From positions 496,001 through 560,000 of the forward strand of contig JAHDVF020001368.1 of assembly GCA_022606425.2 (NCBI GenBank): 64,000 nt of DNA, in the 5' to 3' direction. A model generated the notes under the pieces. The model did no database searches and was not told where the DNA came from. It saw only the letters and a list, made by a program, of their open reading frames with translations. Numbering within the stretch: the first letter of the stretch is position 1; each line of letters starts with the position of its first letter. Position numbers and translations under genes: made by a program. Shown here one piece after another: positions 50,627 to 61,244 of this stretch. The stretch is from Lepidostoma basale (taxonomy: Eukaryota > Arthropoda > Insecta > Trichoptera > Lepidostomatidae).

Positions 50627-51385
50627 TTAATGTAGTATACTATGCTGACGATGCAACGATACTGACAGAAAGTGAAGACGATCTACAACGAATGCTTTAT
50701 AGGTTCCATCACGCGTCTGAGAAGTATAATATGATGATATCCGTCACAAAAACAAAATGTATAGCAATATCCAGACAGCCTCTTAGATGCAAACTGGCTG
50801 TAGGCGATAAACCCATTGAACAAGTCACGAAGTTTAGATATCTGGGTGTGGAAATATCTAGTTGCAGCGATCTGATGATGAAGTTAAAAAACAGACTGAT
50901 AAAGCAGCAGTTATCTCCGGATGCCTGAGGGACACTGTCTGGGACAATAAGCATATGCTAGAGGATAGCAAAATTATAATTTATAAAACATGCATCAGGC
51001 CCATAATGACATACGGAATTGAAGCAACAGCAGACACTGTCAGAACCAAACATTTCTTAAGAGTAGCAGAAATGAGAACGTTTCGACCTATTGTGAAGAT
51101 AACCCTTAGAGATAGGATACCCAATGAAGAAATTCGCAAATCCTGCAAAATTGAAGACTTAGTGAGATTGAGTAGGCAAAGAAGACAATCCTGGAGGGAC
51201 CATATCGAGAAAATTGATCCAGCAAGATTTCCTAAGATCGTGATGCACGAGACTCCAGAAGGCCGTCGACAACCAGGACGTCCACCAAAGAGATGGAGAG
51301 AAAGCTGGTCGTCTTCATCACAAGAAGAAATTTGATATCCTGCATAAATAGATCTTAAGATCTACAATCAGAAGAAGAAAAAAAC
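50627..51385 (+). mobile_element. LINE-B, longest copy, with RT YADD box
   Basis: VVYYADDATILTES (YADD at 50641-50652) is the RT catalytic motif. The same frame continues through SVTKTKCIAISRQ and EQVTKFRYLGVEIS. A frameshift near 50870 leads to the 157-codon frame 50862-51335: GCLRDTVWDNKHM, IRPIMTYGIEATADT, ITLRDRIPNEEIRKSC, LSRQRRQSWRDHIEKID, GRPPKRWRESWSSSSQEEI. Tail CAGAAGAAGAAAAAA. The upstream RT and endonuclease are truncated. Confidence 0.88.
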
Positions 51386-51552
51386 ATCTGTTCCATGAAG
51401 TCTTATTTTAATTTATGGGAATGACACGTCTCGCCTTTCTAACGCCTTACGAATGACATGTTTCACCTCCAATGCCTTTGAGAGACGAAACATGTCATTC
51501 CCATAAACTATAACTAAACTTTTAGAAAACAGACGTTTTCATTCATAGTGTA
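51386..51552. repeat. HH6 foldback with an extra motif
   Basis: TGACACGTCTCGCCTTTC, then ATGACATGTTTCACCTCC (minus), then AGAGACGAAACATGTC (plus), ATTCCCATAAACTATAAC. Two minus and one plus cut-site blocks in 90 bp. Confidence 0.6.
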
Positions 51553-51554
51553 AA

Positions 51555-51760
51555 ATGGCGCTGATGGACAAAACGCCTTCTTTGCTGGTGACCTAGAACT
51601 GTTATCTGAAAACCAGGACGTCCACAACTTCGGTGGAAGGACGACATTAAAGAGACCGCCGGTACGACATGGGTGAGTGTTGCCCAAGATTAACAGACAT
51701 GGAAACAGATGAAGGAGGCCTACATATAGAAGTAAACGAATACAGGATGATGCAAATGAT
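51555..51760 (+). mobile_element. LINE-F-like 3' fragment
   Basis: CCAGGACGTCCACAACTTCGG, GGAAGGACGACATTAAAG (GRPQLRWKDDI), ATGGAAACAGATGAAGGAGG-CCTACAT. Decayed. Confidence 0.55.
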
Positions 51761-52160
51761 TCAGTTTTGTTGCGTTCTGTTCCCACTAATTTCTGAAGAG
51801 CGCCTCATGTGATGGCAACGCAAATTATTATTATGGTTTTGACAATGATATGATATCAACAATAGGTCATATAGATGCTAATGATAATAAACTCAATTAT
51901 GATGACAATTTTAATTGATTTTTGTATAGTGGGCAATACATCCAGTTGGATCGTTCGAAGAACTTCAGCTGTGGGCGTCTCGTAAAGACGTTGACACGAT
52001 ATTGAAGTGTCTTGGAGGCAATCACAATTATAATTTCGTCCAATCAATGGGCAATTAAAATTAACAGAAGGTTTTGTGGGTTACGGTGCACTAGCAAAAT
52101 TAAACTTTATGGCCTATAAATACATATTAAACTAATTGTTGGAATAGACCACATTTTTTT
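51761..52160. other. No gene recognised
   Basis: A minus frame (52047-51856) reads YETPTAEVLRTIQLDVLP, which has some resemblance to LINE ORF2 C-terminal text, but I cannot assign it. Confidence 0.3.
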
Positions 52161-52164
52161 TTCT

Positions 52165-52392
52165 TTTTTTTTCTCTTTTAATAGATCTGACGATCTGTGA
52201 CACAGAAACTATGAATCGTGGGATGATGAGGTCCAGCTGTCCCTCCATCCCTTAGGCGGTCTTCCAGGTGGGTGGTGTTCAGAGGGGATTTCATAAGCAG
52301 CTATATATGCGAGTCTGTCACTAATCTTCTTCTGGATCTACTCCACCGAACGGTATCCTCTATTTCGCAAGTTTTTCTTATGTCTGCGTTTC
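52165..52392 (-). mobile_element. LINE-B 3' end
   Basis: TTTAATAGATCTGACGATC, TCCCTTAGGCGGTCTTCC, GATCTACTCCACCGAACGG: antisense of the GRPPKRW to WSRSRRR region. It joins SINE-C at 52395. Confidence 0.8.
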
Positions 52393-52394
52393 GG

Positions 52395-52476
52395 GTTCGA
52401 TTGCTGTCCTAGCCAGGAATCGAACCCGAACCTTCGGCGTGGCAGTCATAGCTGTTGCCAATCTGTCACGAAGGTC
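52395..52476 (-). mobile_element. SINE-C head
   Basis: Minus strand GACCTTCGTGACAGATTGGC, GGTTCGGGTTCGATTCC (B box). About 80 bp. Confidence 0.8.
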
Positions 52477-53505
52477 CGCATTTAATTAGTGTTAGTGATT
52501 TTAACTTTTAAAATAATAGATAAAAATGTATACACATTCTTTAATATAGTAATGTATTGATTTTACTTGTGCTCGTATATGCGAAATATTGTTTATTGAA
52601 CAGTGATATATAATAAAACTCCATATTAAATCAATAGTGAGATTAACCAGTGTCCGATTTTTAGAAGATTTATAGTTGTTTAATTATATCGTACTTTTCG
52701 TTAAAAAAAACGTATCTTTTATTCTTTGAAGTCTTCATCTCGTATTCTAGCAGATCCAACTCTTTGTAATTATTCATTTACGTAAATTACGCACATTTGC
52801 ATACATAGTATACGAGTATACTTATGTCTGAACGAAATAGAAATTTTTCTTACAGTGTGAAATAATACTGATTTTTTCACTAATTAAAACACTGTTTGTC
52901 CACTTATAATTATTTCTAAAGTGGAAAGAATCGTGGAGTACCTTAAATTTATCAAAAATTATAATAAATGACCTCATAAATATAATGTTCTTATTAAAAA
53001 CTTCAAAAATCCATTTGTTTCTTTATAATAATTATCTTTATTGAAAAATATTAAAGCGATTTCAAAATAATTTTTGTTATTACAAAATAAGTGTGATCAA
53101 CAATCAATATAATGAATTAATATTGATTAATACTAATTCACCACTTTTATTAATATCCAAATACTTTTAATTATTTTTTTAGCTACGTATGTAGGTTTAT
53201 AAAATATCATTTATATGGTCACCAACACAGATATTAATAATTGTTAAATTATAAAACGACTGGATTTAAGATTATTAAAATTCTAGTTTTCCAAGAGCTT
53301 TATCTAAATTATTATGGTTTCTTGAGTAATCATTCCGCGCATTTCACAGTTGCACGGTTTTACGTATTACTTATTGAAGCTTTATCAAGATATTATAACT
53401 TCATTAAATATCAATTAGAAATTAAAAAATGTTCAGGTTCAACTATTATACATTTCAAAATAACAATTTAGAACAGAACGATTTTAGAAGTTTAAAAAAC
53501 GTATT
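52477..53505. other. AT-rich desert
   Basis: About 25% GC, with A/T runs. No repeat family, gene or RNA recognised. Longest featureless stretch of the window. Confidence 0.5.
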
Positions 53506-53509
53506 TTTA

Positions 53510-53870
53510 TTAACTAATGATCACGCCGTCTCTACGAAGGAGTAGACAGAAAGAATGGACCGCCACATTGTTCTTTCCTATATATTTTTATTATAAATTG
53601 TTTTTCTCGCTTCCTATCACATTACTACAATCATACATCGTGTCATGCACGCACGTCGATTTTTCCGACTCCTAACATAACCGACATTCAATATTTGATT
53701 TATTTGATCGTGTCGCGTTTTCTAGTTCTTTTTTCTTTACCATTATTTCTTCACGTGTTCTTTCCATGTATCCAAACCATCTTAATGATCCTTTCATTAT
53801 TTTTTATTCGACACTCGATCATATACAGATTTGATATGCATTCATCTAAGAGATCTCATTTCTACTTAAT
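53510..53870 (-). mobile_element. LINE-A 3' region
   Basis: GATCACGCCGTCTCTACG, TCGTGTCATGCACGCACG, TTCAATATTTGATTTATTTG, then CATGTATCCAAACCATC (antisense WFGYMER) and TAAGAGATCTCATTTCTAC. A 50-bp AT insertion sits at 53580-53610. Confidence 0.8.
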
Positions 53871-54104
53871 TAACTTATTTTTACTTAAATTAATAATAAG
53901 ATACACTATATACAATAATATTTCAGAAAAATATAATAACAATTTGAAATTCAAAGTTTTTTTTAATTTCTATATAAATCTACATTTTGAAAAAAAAATT
54001 AGTACGGTTTTAAGTACTCATTTAATTTTAAATTAAACCAAAATACATCTTATTAAATTTTCAACTTGTTTGAAAAAAATTATGGTTGACAAAAAATTCG
54101 TTTG

Positions 54105-54835
54105 CTTTACTTACGTTTGATGTTTGAATTGTGGAAGAATGGAGCCCGTCTGTCTAATCCTAAAATCCTTTTGTCCATACACCATCTCACTACACGATCA
54201 CAGAATCTTCACGTAAGATCAAAACAACAATTCGATAGTGAATAGTTAACTGTAAAACACACAAAAATCTGTGCAATTGTACTATCCAGACTCAATAAAA
54301 ATCAATGCCAAACAAATATATTGCCGAATAATACAAATAATCTAATAAAAAAAAACGGAGCTAGATCAGTGTGAGACTTGTTTTTGGGTACGAAAACATA
54401 TAAAAACATTATGATAAAACGGTGTAAAATCAATTAGAATTGTACTTAAATAATGGGTATTGAATATTTAAATGTTTTTCAATTTATAAACAGTCCAAAT
54501 TATGTATTATTCATGGGATTTTTAAGGTTTTTCTTCGGTATGATTGCATGGGATCGCGGCGATTTCTCTGTGCGGGTTCGACACGACCACACGGAGCGAG
54601 AACCTCTCTCCGACTGCCGCTATCGGCTCGGCGCGGACTGGCGACCGTTTTCCGAATCTCCCCGAGAGAAAAGCGCCTCGCTCAGTGCGCATGCGCCCGG
54701 AAAACGTGTTTATTTGCAATGCGAAATTCTTCGTATCACCTCAAACAACAATGGTGAGGTCTGTATTCTGTGCACGACCAATTTTAAAGCCTCAAAAATA
54801 ATATTTCGCCGCTTCAAAAGATAAAATATTTATGT
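54105..54835. promoter_or_regulatory. CpG-rich island with NRF-1-like site (promoter candidate)
   Basis: 54540-54780 is GC- and CpG-rich in a desert. TGCGCATGCGCC at 54686-54697 matches the palindromic NRF-1/Ewg site, and an Inr-like TCAGT abuts it. On the minus strand CAAAC|GTAAGT at about 54118 is a possible first-exon donor. On the plus strand ACAACAATGGTGAGG offers a start codon followed by a donor-like GT. All frames here are short, so I call it a promoter/5' exon candidate, perhaps for the minus-strand phosphodiesterase-like gene. Confidence 0.4.
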
Positions 54836-54924
54836 ATATTATTCAAGAGGCTGTTAATTATACCCGAATTTTACATTTACGTTTCTATTTTATTAGTTTA
54901 GTAGTTATATTAACTTCATTTATG

Positions 54925-55312
54925 ATTTAATTGTATCTCAATAGAGACGAAGACGCAAACTGAAAACTGAATATGGATGATCAAGGTGTTTACAGGACTT
55001 ATGACCTGCTATTTGTTAGGTTAAGCGCACGCTTAATGTAATTACAACATTCCCCATTCCACCTTTTGTTTTTATGATCATGCATGATAAATTTTTTGGA
55101 AGTTGTATATATACTCCAAATCCATACTTATCTTCACGTGTTAGTTTCAATTGGCCATCTATGTAGATTTGATTACACATGTCTATCTTTTTAAGATTAA
55201 CCTATATAATCCACCCACTAACGCCATCTATGGAGAATGATTTTAAGCATTTAGCAAACTACTTTATTAATACAATGCGAAGGCTATCGCCTATTAGCGT
55301 ATTGTTTTATCA
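54925..55312 (+). repeat. Repeat I, most complete copy
   Basis: TTGTATCTCAATAGAGACG to TAACGCCATCTATGGAG and ACAATGCGAAGGCTATCGCC. About 385 bp. A small inverted block (ATCATGCATGATAAA / TTTTATCATGCATGATC) links 55077 and 55308. Confidence 0.7.
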
Positions 55313-55499
55313 TGCATGATCATAAAAACAAAAGGTGAAAGGTGATTCCGACCATATATATTTTTAAATGCATTCGTTCAAACTGTTGAATTAAATAACT
55401 TTGTTTTATGTATCCCAATTGTATTTTATTTTACGCGACAGCTGTTTCGTCAACCTATGTTGACATCATCATGAATTACAATAATACGAGTATATAATT

Positions 55500-55552
55500 G
55501 TAACACCTGATGATGTCAACATAGGTTGACGAAACAGTTGTCGCGTAAAATA
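55500..55552 (+). ncRNA. hammerhead-like motif, HH2
   Basis: ACAC, CTGATGA (55507-55513), T, stem II GTCAAC-ATAG-GTTGAC (6 bp perfect), GAAA (55531-55534), CAGTTGTC, GCGT. Cut predicted between 55542 and 55543. Stem I has one A/C mismatch. Confidence 0.6.
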
Positions 55553-55604
55553 AAATAAATTGTGATATATAAAACAAAGTTATGAAATTTAACAGTTTAA
55601 AATG

Positions 55605-55824
55605 TTAACACACGTTGTGGCCATTGGGTTTTTTCCACCAACTCCTATGTCCACTACGTTTGGCCATTTTTTTCTCAGATAATTTTAATGAACTTCAAAT
55701 AGGGTTTTGCTATTCTATATCTATATATATATTATGTTAGAGTCAAATGAATACTCTAGAAATATTTATGAACACTATACTTAATATGAACTTTTATGAA
55801 AAAAACTTGGAGCCCAAAGGGTTA
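55605..55824. mobile_element. 212-bp insertion flanked by TTAA
   Basis: The insert 55609-55820 has TTAA on both sides. The uninterrupted sequence (AAAATGTTAAGGTATCATAG) is present at about 33291 and 38533. Ends CACACGTTGTGG and GCCCAAAGGG are not good inverted repeats. TTAA duplication suggests a piggyBac-mobilised element. Confidence 0.6.
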
Positions 55825-55994
55825 AGGTATCATAGTGTTTCGGCCAAAACAATGGACTACATTCTTTCAGATTGAAAACATTGATGTTTCAAAGCACTTA
55901 CTGTAGCTGTCGCAAATCCTGTATATTGCCGCGCGTTGAGTTTAGTTAGTGCGATAAGCAAGAAAGTGAAATATAATAAATATATAATTTATAA

Positions 55995-56372
55995 TTCAAT
56001 TGTATCTCAATAGAGACGAAGATGCAAATTGGAAACTAAATATGGTTGATGCTTAATGCTTAATAAACATAAATCTTCATAGATGGCGTTAGTATGTAGA
56101 TTATATAGATTAATCTTAGAGATTAATAAATATTATCAAAATCTTTATGTGAAACTGACATGTGAATTCTGGCGTTGGACTTTAACATACATACAACTTC
56201 CAAAAATTTGTCAGACATGGTCATAAGAAAGCTGGAATGGGGAATATCGTAATTACATAAAGTGTGCACTTAACCCAACCAATGACAGGTCATAAGTCCT
56301 GTAAACACCTTGATCAACCATATTCAGTTTCCAATTTGCATCTTTGTCTCTATTGAGATACAATTAAATCGC
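55995..56372. repeat. Repeat I foldback
   Basis: ATTGTATCTCAATAGAGACG, GCAAATTGGAAACTAAATATGG is mirrored by CATATTCAGTTTCC...GAGATACAATT. The right copy is nearly full length (minus), the left one is its head plus a tail piece. Confidence 0.75.
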
Positions 56373-56772
56373 GAATTGATAACCCGCAATGGGCGAAATC
56401 CAGTATTCGTATACAAGTATATGTATACATTCAAAAAATATATAATTTATTACTATTTTCCGATTATCTTTGTGGTACTCCATTGCGCTAACATCCTCCA
56501 TCTTCTATCCGAACACCTAGCCATATTAATATTATCATTTAATTACGGCAATAAACACAGCCGAATGCGGCGGTGGCAATGACAATAGACAAATTGATTT
56601 TCCTCGTGACAAAGGAAGGAGTGGTGATGCTAATTGCCCGCCTAGTAATTACCTTGTTATTCCTGACGGGTCTTATCTATAGCACATACTCACCTGGCTT
56701 ATAGCCAGCCCGATCTATAAAGCACATTACGAATACGTCATGTTTACTGAAAACATATTACGCATGTACAAT
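56373..56772. other. Unique patch, possible conserved non-coding DNA
   Basis: 56560-56730 is non-repetitive, with GGTGATGCTAATTGCCCG and CTAGTAATTACCTTG. It looks more like enhancer or conserved DNA than repeat. No frame. Confidence 0.35.
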
Positions 56773-56775
56773 GTC

Positions 56776-57010
56776 GACCTTCGTGCCGAGAGGTAAGTGC
56801 TTTGACTGCCACACCGAAGGTCCCGGATTTGATTCCCGGCGATGGCAGTGTGATTGTCACACTGTCTTTTGTCTGGTGTAAAACCCACGTGACAATAAAT
56901 TGGCGAGAGATTAGCAAGCTATCACTATGATAGCTATACCCTTTACATCGATTTGGCTTGCACTGTAATGATGTAAAAAGCGATTTAACAGCGGAAGCGA
57001 AAGAAGTAAA
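56776..57010 (+). mobile_element. SINE-C, full length
   Basis: GACCTTCGTGCCGAGAGG (A box), CCCGGATTTGATTCCC (B box), TGTGATTGTCACACTG, CACGTGACAATAAATTGG, TTTACATCGATTTGGC, TGATGTAAAAAGCGATTTAAC. The best intact body. Confidence 0.9.
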
Positions 57011-57014
57011 GGAA

Positions 57015-57315
57015 CAGAGCGGCTTCTTGTCCCTGATAGATATCAACCTGCCTCTGGTGACACCGGTGGGAAGAGCAATTAATGTGTTGAACGCGGTCTC
57101 CTCGGAGACCGACGTCTTTCATATACGTTAAAGTACTTTCAGAAGGCAAATACTCTTAATTCTGGAGAGTATCTTGTCTTCCTAATGTCGAACCATCTCT
57201 CATGCGTTTCTGGCAGTATACTATACACAATATTTTTTTTCCTGTTCTCAATAGATGCTTCAAAAAAATAATTTTGTAATGTTAATTCATGAAATAAACT
57301 GATTTGATTTGACAA
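57015..57315 (+). mobile_element. LINE-D 3' end, short
   Basis: TTCTTGTCCCTGATAG, CTGCCTCTGGTGACACCGG, AACGCGGTCTCCTCGGAG, tail AACTGATTTGATTTGAC. It abuts the SINE tail. Confidence 0.8.
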
Positions 57316-57361
57316 TAATAATAAAAGTAATAATTAATAATAAGTATAATTATAATACCTT

Positions 57362-57396
57362 ACTAACTAACTTACCATCACGTCGTCTCCCCAACC
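57362..57396 (-). mobile_element. LINE-A extreme 3' stub
   Basis: ACTAACTAACTTACCATC then ACGTCGTCTCCCC, about 35 bp. Confidence 0.55.
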
Positions 57397-57484
57397 TAAC
57401 TGTAAACCTCATAGGGGGGTAAATGAGTCAATGGATGACAACCACAATTATTGGCCTTTGCTGTTTAACATGTTAAGTAAAATT

Positions 57485-57705
57485 CTTCTTCTTATTCTTT
57501 TAAAAGATCTGACGTTCTGTAGCACAGAAATCATGTCTCCTGGGATGATGAGGACCAGCTGTCCCTCCATCTCTTAGGTGGTCCTCCAGGTGGCTGTTCA
57601 TGCGAGTCTGTCACTATCCATTCTAGCTACATGGTCCGTCAAGTCTGGATCTACTCTACCGAACGATATCGTCTATTTCGCAAATGTTTCGTATATCTGC
57701 TAATT
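57485..57705 (-). mobile_element. LINE-B 3' end
   Basis: TTCTTCTTATTCTTTT tail, AGATCTGACGTTCTGTAGC, CTCTTAGGTGGTCCTCC. Deleted relative to 22611. Confidence 0.75.
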
Positions 57706-57764
57706 AAATTCTTTTGTTTTTTAATAATCACAAAAATACACTTATAGTATTAAAAAAACGATAA

Positions 57765-57910
57765 AAAACTAACCATCACGCCGTCTCCCCGAAGGGGTAA
57801 GCAGACAGAATGGACCGCCACACTATCCTTTCCTGGCCTACATATTTTGCTTAGACATCGTGTCATGCAGGCACGTCTATTTCTCCGACCTCGAACGTGG
57901 CCATGATCGG
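57765..57910 (-). mobile_element. LINE-A 3' end
   Basis: CTAACCATCACGCCG, TCTCCCCGAAGGGGTAAGC, ATCGTGTCATGCAGGC, then CCTCGAACGTGGCC. Confidence 0.75.
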
Positions 57911-58030
57911 TATACAAAAGTTCGTTTCAAACTTTGATTATTTTTTAGCTATTATATTGATTCTCATGACATTGTTTATTGTAGGGTACAATGATTGTTA
58001 ATACACATACAAATGAACAAACATACTGTG

Positions 58031-58545
58031 AAATTAATACATAGAAGATTACCCACCGCTTACCCAAAACTGTTTTACGGACGCAGCGGCGCCCATTCAT
58101 CAGCTTCCCTCATACAATACCTAGGCCCGCCCTCCATCCACGCGGGACTTACATAAACTGGGGGACGTATCAATCCAAAAAAAGGCAAAAGACAAAAGGG
58201 TCTCGAGGCCACATTTAATATATTATAGTTTTATTTCAATTTTCTTCTATGTCCCAATCTCACAAAACAGAGCAAAATTTGGTACATGATTTTATAGCCT
58301 ATCATAAAATTATTTCAGACAGATATGATGAGGATGGTACAGAGTGTGGGATAGGAGAGAAAATGTGGAATGATAAAATAATAATAGTAATAATAATAAT
58401 TTTCTTAGGGAAATAGAGGAAACACTGGTCTTGGAAACAAGGGGCAAAAACACAGGGAACCTAACATTTTAATATGTACGAAATAAAAATAAAATTAATC
58501 CAATAGGAAATAACGGGGCCCAACAAGGTGCTCTCTCTTCCCCAT
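58031..58545 (-). repeat. Repeat J, copy 2
   Basis: Antisense of 2775-3266, including GACGCAGCGGCGCCC, CCTAGGCCCGCCCTCC, GAGGCCACATTTAAT and GGGGCCCAACAAGGTGC. Defines the repeat ends. Confidence 0.6.
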
Positions 58546-58695
58546 TCTCATGACATGTAATATGTAGCCATTTTTTATCATGTGAATTTTACACCAGACC
58601 GATGACAGTATAATAATCACACTGCCATCGCCTAGAATCAAACCGGGGACCTTTGGTATGGCAGTTATAGCTCTTGCCACTCTGCCACGAAGGTC
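58546..58695 (-). mobile_element. SINE-C, 5' two thirds
   Basis: Minus strand GACCTTCGTGGCAGAGTGGC, CCCCGGTTTGATTC (B box), GTGATTATTATACTG, body to CATGTCATGAG. Confidence 0.85.
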
Positions 58696-58855
58696 AAATC
58701 AAATCAAATCAGTTTATTTTCTCAAAAGATATTACAAACATTTTTTATAGTTTAAGACATCTATTGAGAACAGTTAAAATATAATAAATATATAATACCA
58801 GGAACGCATGAGAGATGGTTTGACATTAGGAATACAAGATACTCTCCAAAGTCGT
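58696..58855 (-). mobile_element. LINE-D 3' end next to the SINE
   Basis: AAATCAAATCAAATCAG tail, TTTATTTTCTCAAAAG, CAGGAACGCATGAGAG, ATACTCTCCAAAG. The tail abuts the SINE start exactly. Confidence 0.8.
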
Positions 58856-58856
58856 C

Positions 58857-59040
58857 TCCTTTATAATGATCGTGCCACGTTTACTTTGACATAAGACACA
58901 TAATTAAGAGTGGAAGAACATACTTGCATGACACAATGTATGAATGTAGAAAAACGAGAGAAGTATGTCAAGATTGAATGTGGCAGTCAATTCTCTCTGC
59001 CTCCCCTTTCGGGCAGATAATGATACGGTTAGTTAGTTTT
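58857..59040 (+). mobile_element. LINE-A 3' end, decayed
   Basis: TGATCGTGCCACGTTTAC (antisense piece), then CATGACACAATGTATG, GTGGCAGTCAATTCTC, (TTAG) tail. Confidence 0.6.
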
Positions 59041-59364
59041 ATTTTGTTCAAACAATTTGTTTTAGTCGTTTGATTTTAAGTGCCTTAAAAACCACGATAC
59101 GTCAATTTCCTAACATTTTCAACCGTTTCTAGGTGGAATACAAAACAAATAAATTTGAAAATTTAATTACTAGATAAAGTACAAAAACTGTCGGCTCTCA
59201 CTATAAAAAATTCTTTCAAAGATTCCATTTTATAATTTTAGCCAAAAAACTTGTGAAAAGAGTTTGTAAGCCTTATCAATAATTAAAGGTAGGCTTGAGA
59301 ATACGAAGAATAAAAATAAATTATACTGTAAAAAGTTTTCTTTATTTTTCTAAATAAAACACAA
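59041..59364. other. AT-rich, no gene recognised
   Basis: No shared repeat or frame seen. Confidence 0.4.
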
Positions 59365-60300
59365 TTCTCTTTTCGTGGGTTTTAACATGGCTCTTTCCCT
59401 TAGTTCCATCTGTTGCTTGGGTTATTAATACTCTTATGGTTTCTTTGTTTTGCAAATAAACTCAATGGTGTACTCGTACACACCATCGAGTTTCTGAAAC
59501 ATTCTTTTCATAACTTATTTTTCTTCTTCTTCTTCCTCAGCTTATTCCCGTCCACTCCTGGACATAGGCCTCATCTCATCTCTTTCATGTCACTCTGTCC
59601 TTTGCAGACTGCATCCAGGTTATTCCGACGTGTCTGTTCAGATCATCCTTCCACCGTAGTTGCGGTCGCCCTGCACTTCTCTTCGCTGTCCACGGTCTCC
59701 AAGTCAGCAGTCTTCTTGTCCACATTTCATCTGAGCTTCTGACTACGTGACCTGCTCATTGTCATTTTAGAGTCGCCACCCGGTGGATGATGTCAGTGAC
59801 CTTTGTTTTTTCTCTCACTGTATCGTTTCTGACTCTGTCTCTTAGGCTTATTCCTAACATGGCTCTTTCCATGGGTCTTTGGGTCACTCGTAGTTTCTAG
59901 GCACTTTGTTTGGACAATGTAACAGTTTCAAGACCAAAAGTACCAACTGGCAGAACGCAGGCTTCATAGACTTTTCGTTTCAGGTATTTTCCGGTTTTTA
60001 AGGATGTAACTCATGTTTCCGAAAGCTGCCCTCTTTTTAGCTCTGCGGTTTGGTTTTCTCGGCCCAATCGAATATTGTGTCCCAGGTATGTACCTATGTT
60101 CTTGGACATTTTCAATTCTGTTGCCGTCCACTATGATTTCAAGCTTTTCCGTGTCCATCTCCTTGGTCTTTGCCAGGTTTATATTCAAACCTAGAGATTT
60201 GGATACATCGTTTAGTTCTTTCAGAATTTCAGCTAGTTCCTCTGAAGTGTTGCTCACGAGTACGATGTCGTCGGCAAAGCGTAGATGGTTTAATTACTTT
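59365..60300 (-). mobile_element. LINE-F, longest copy, with RT FADD box
   Basis: (TTC)n tail at 59520-59533. The minus strand encodes, 5' to 3': LRFADDIVLVSNTSEELAE (FADD at 60278-60267), LGLNINLAKTKEM, EIIVDGNRIENV, ETVTLSKQ-like, ERAMLGISLRDRV, WRPWTAKRSAGRPQLRW. RTE-type RT end plus C-terminus, with shifts. A separate LINE-F-like piece at 59365-59460 lies downstream of the tail. Confidence 0.85.
59459..59492. repeat. Short hairpin
   Basis: ACTCAATGGTGT-ACTCGT-ACACCATCGAGT, 12-bp stem with one mismatch and 6-nt loop. Confidence 0.7.
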
Positions 60301-60484
60301 CCATCCATGGAAAGTATTTTCATAACAAGTATGCTTAAATATATTTATTGCAATAGATTTTATTACTAAACCTTGATTTCGAGGGTTGCCGGTTTGAGCC
60401 CCATCATGGTAGCAATTATTATTTGTGTGTAACTAAATGCTTTTTGAGCAATGTTTTTTGGTACGAATTTTGTGCATCAACAAA

Positions 60485-60695
60485 CATAAATTATGACAAG
60501 AAGACTGTTGACTTGGAGACCGTTCACGGGAAAGGGAAGTGCAGGACGACGGCAACTACGGTGAAGAAATGACCTAAACAGACATATCGGAATAACCTGA
60601 ATGCAGCCTGCTCTAGACAGTGTGGCGTGGAAGCGAATGGAGAAGACCTTTGTCATGTAGTGGCCGGGAATAGACTAAAGAAGAAGAATAATAGA
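60485..60695 (+). mobile_element. LINE-F 3' end
   Basis: AGAAGACTGTTGACTTGG, GACGGCAACTACGGTG, GGAATAACCTGAATGCAGCC, TGTAGTGGCCGGGAATAG, AAGAAGAAGAAT tail. Confidence 0.8.
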
Positions 60696-60749
60696 TACAG
60701 GTAGTGTAAAAAATAAATAGTATGAATGTTAAGGAAGCAAAAAATGTCC

Positions 60750-60838
60750 CAATGTCTTTGGTATAGTATAGAATTTACGTAACAATAAAATGGCGATAGA
60801 TTAGCCATCTATCACATGTCATGAGAATGTAATTATGT
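60750..60838 (+). mobile_element. SINE-C 3' part
   Basis: GTCTTTGGTATAGTATAG, TTTACGTAACAATAAAATGG, TATCACATGTCATGAG. Head lost. Confidence 0.75.
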
Positions 60839-61243
60839 AATGCGAGATTTAAAAAAATCATTATTATAATGAAAATATATTTTTGGGTGTTTCTGCATAC
60901 AAATATATCACACATTTAATAATAGCCTCCCTTACAAATTTGAAGGGCACACCCTCGATGTTGCAGCACTGGTCGTAATTAGCTCCTATACGTACAGCCA
61001 ACCCCCGCTCCACGTGGGGCTATTGGCCAGTTATGTCCACTGGGTTAAACGGTTCAAATATAATTGGCCTCAATTTTCAGTCGTAAAATAATACCTACGT
61101 GAGTTGAAAATCATTTCCGTTAGATCCGCCAGTGTTGAATCAATTCGTGAAAATATCTGCCCTGAATAACTCTAAAAATTTAATTACAATCTCGTGTTTT
61201 TATTATAGTTAATGAATCTCATTTATTTATCTTTTTCTTTTTT
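60839..61243. other. Unique patch, no gene recognised
   Basis: 60920-61090 is GC-richer (CAACCCCCGCTCCACG, TTGGCCAGTTATGTCC) and unshared. Confidence 0.35.
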
Positions 61244-61244
61244 A

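Larger units (their letters stand above)
55380..55870. repeat. HH2 foldback with both motifs, split by a TTAA-flanked insert
   Basis: Left minus motif (55433-55485) has C3 lost (CATGATGATG). The right plus motif is intact. The right body is interrupted at 55609-55820 and resumes GGTATCATAGTGTTTCGG to CAATGGACTA. Confidence 0.8.

Noticed and set aside
54453..54824. 123-codon frame as a coding gene
   Set aside because: Overlapping frames are open on both strands because of CpG-rich composition. No domain or codon pattern supports translation.
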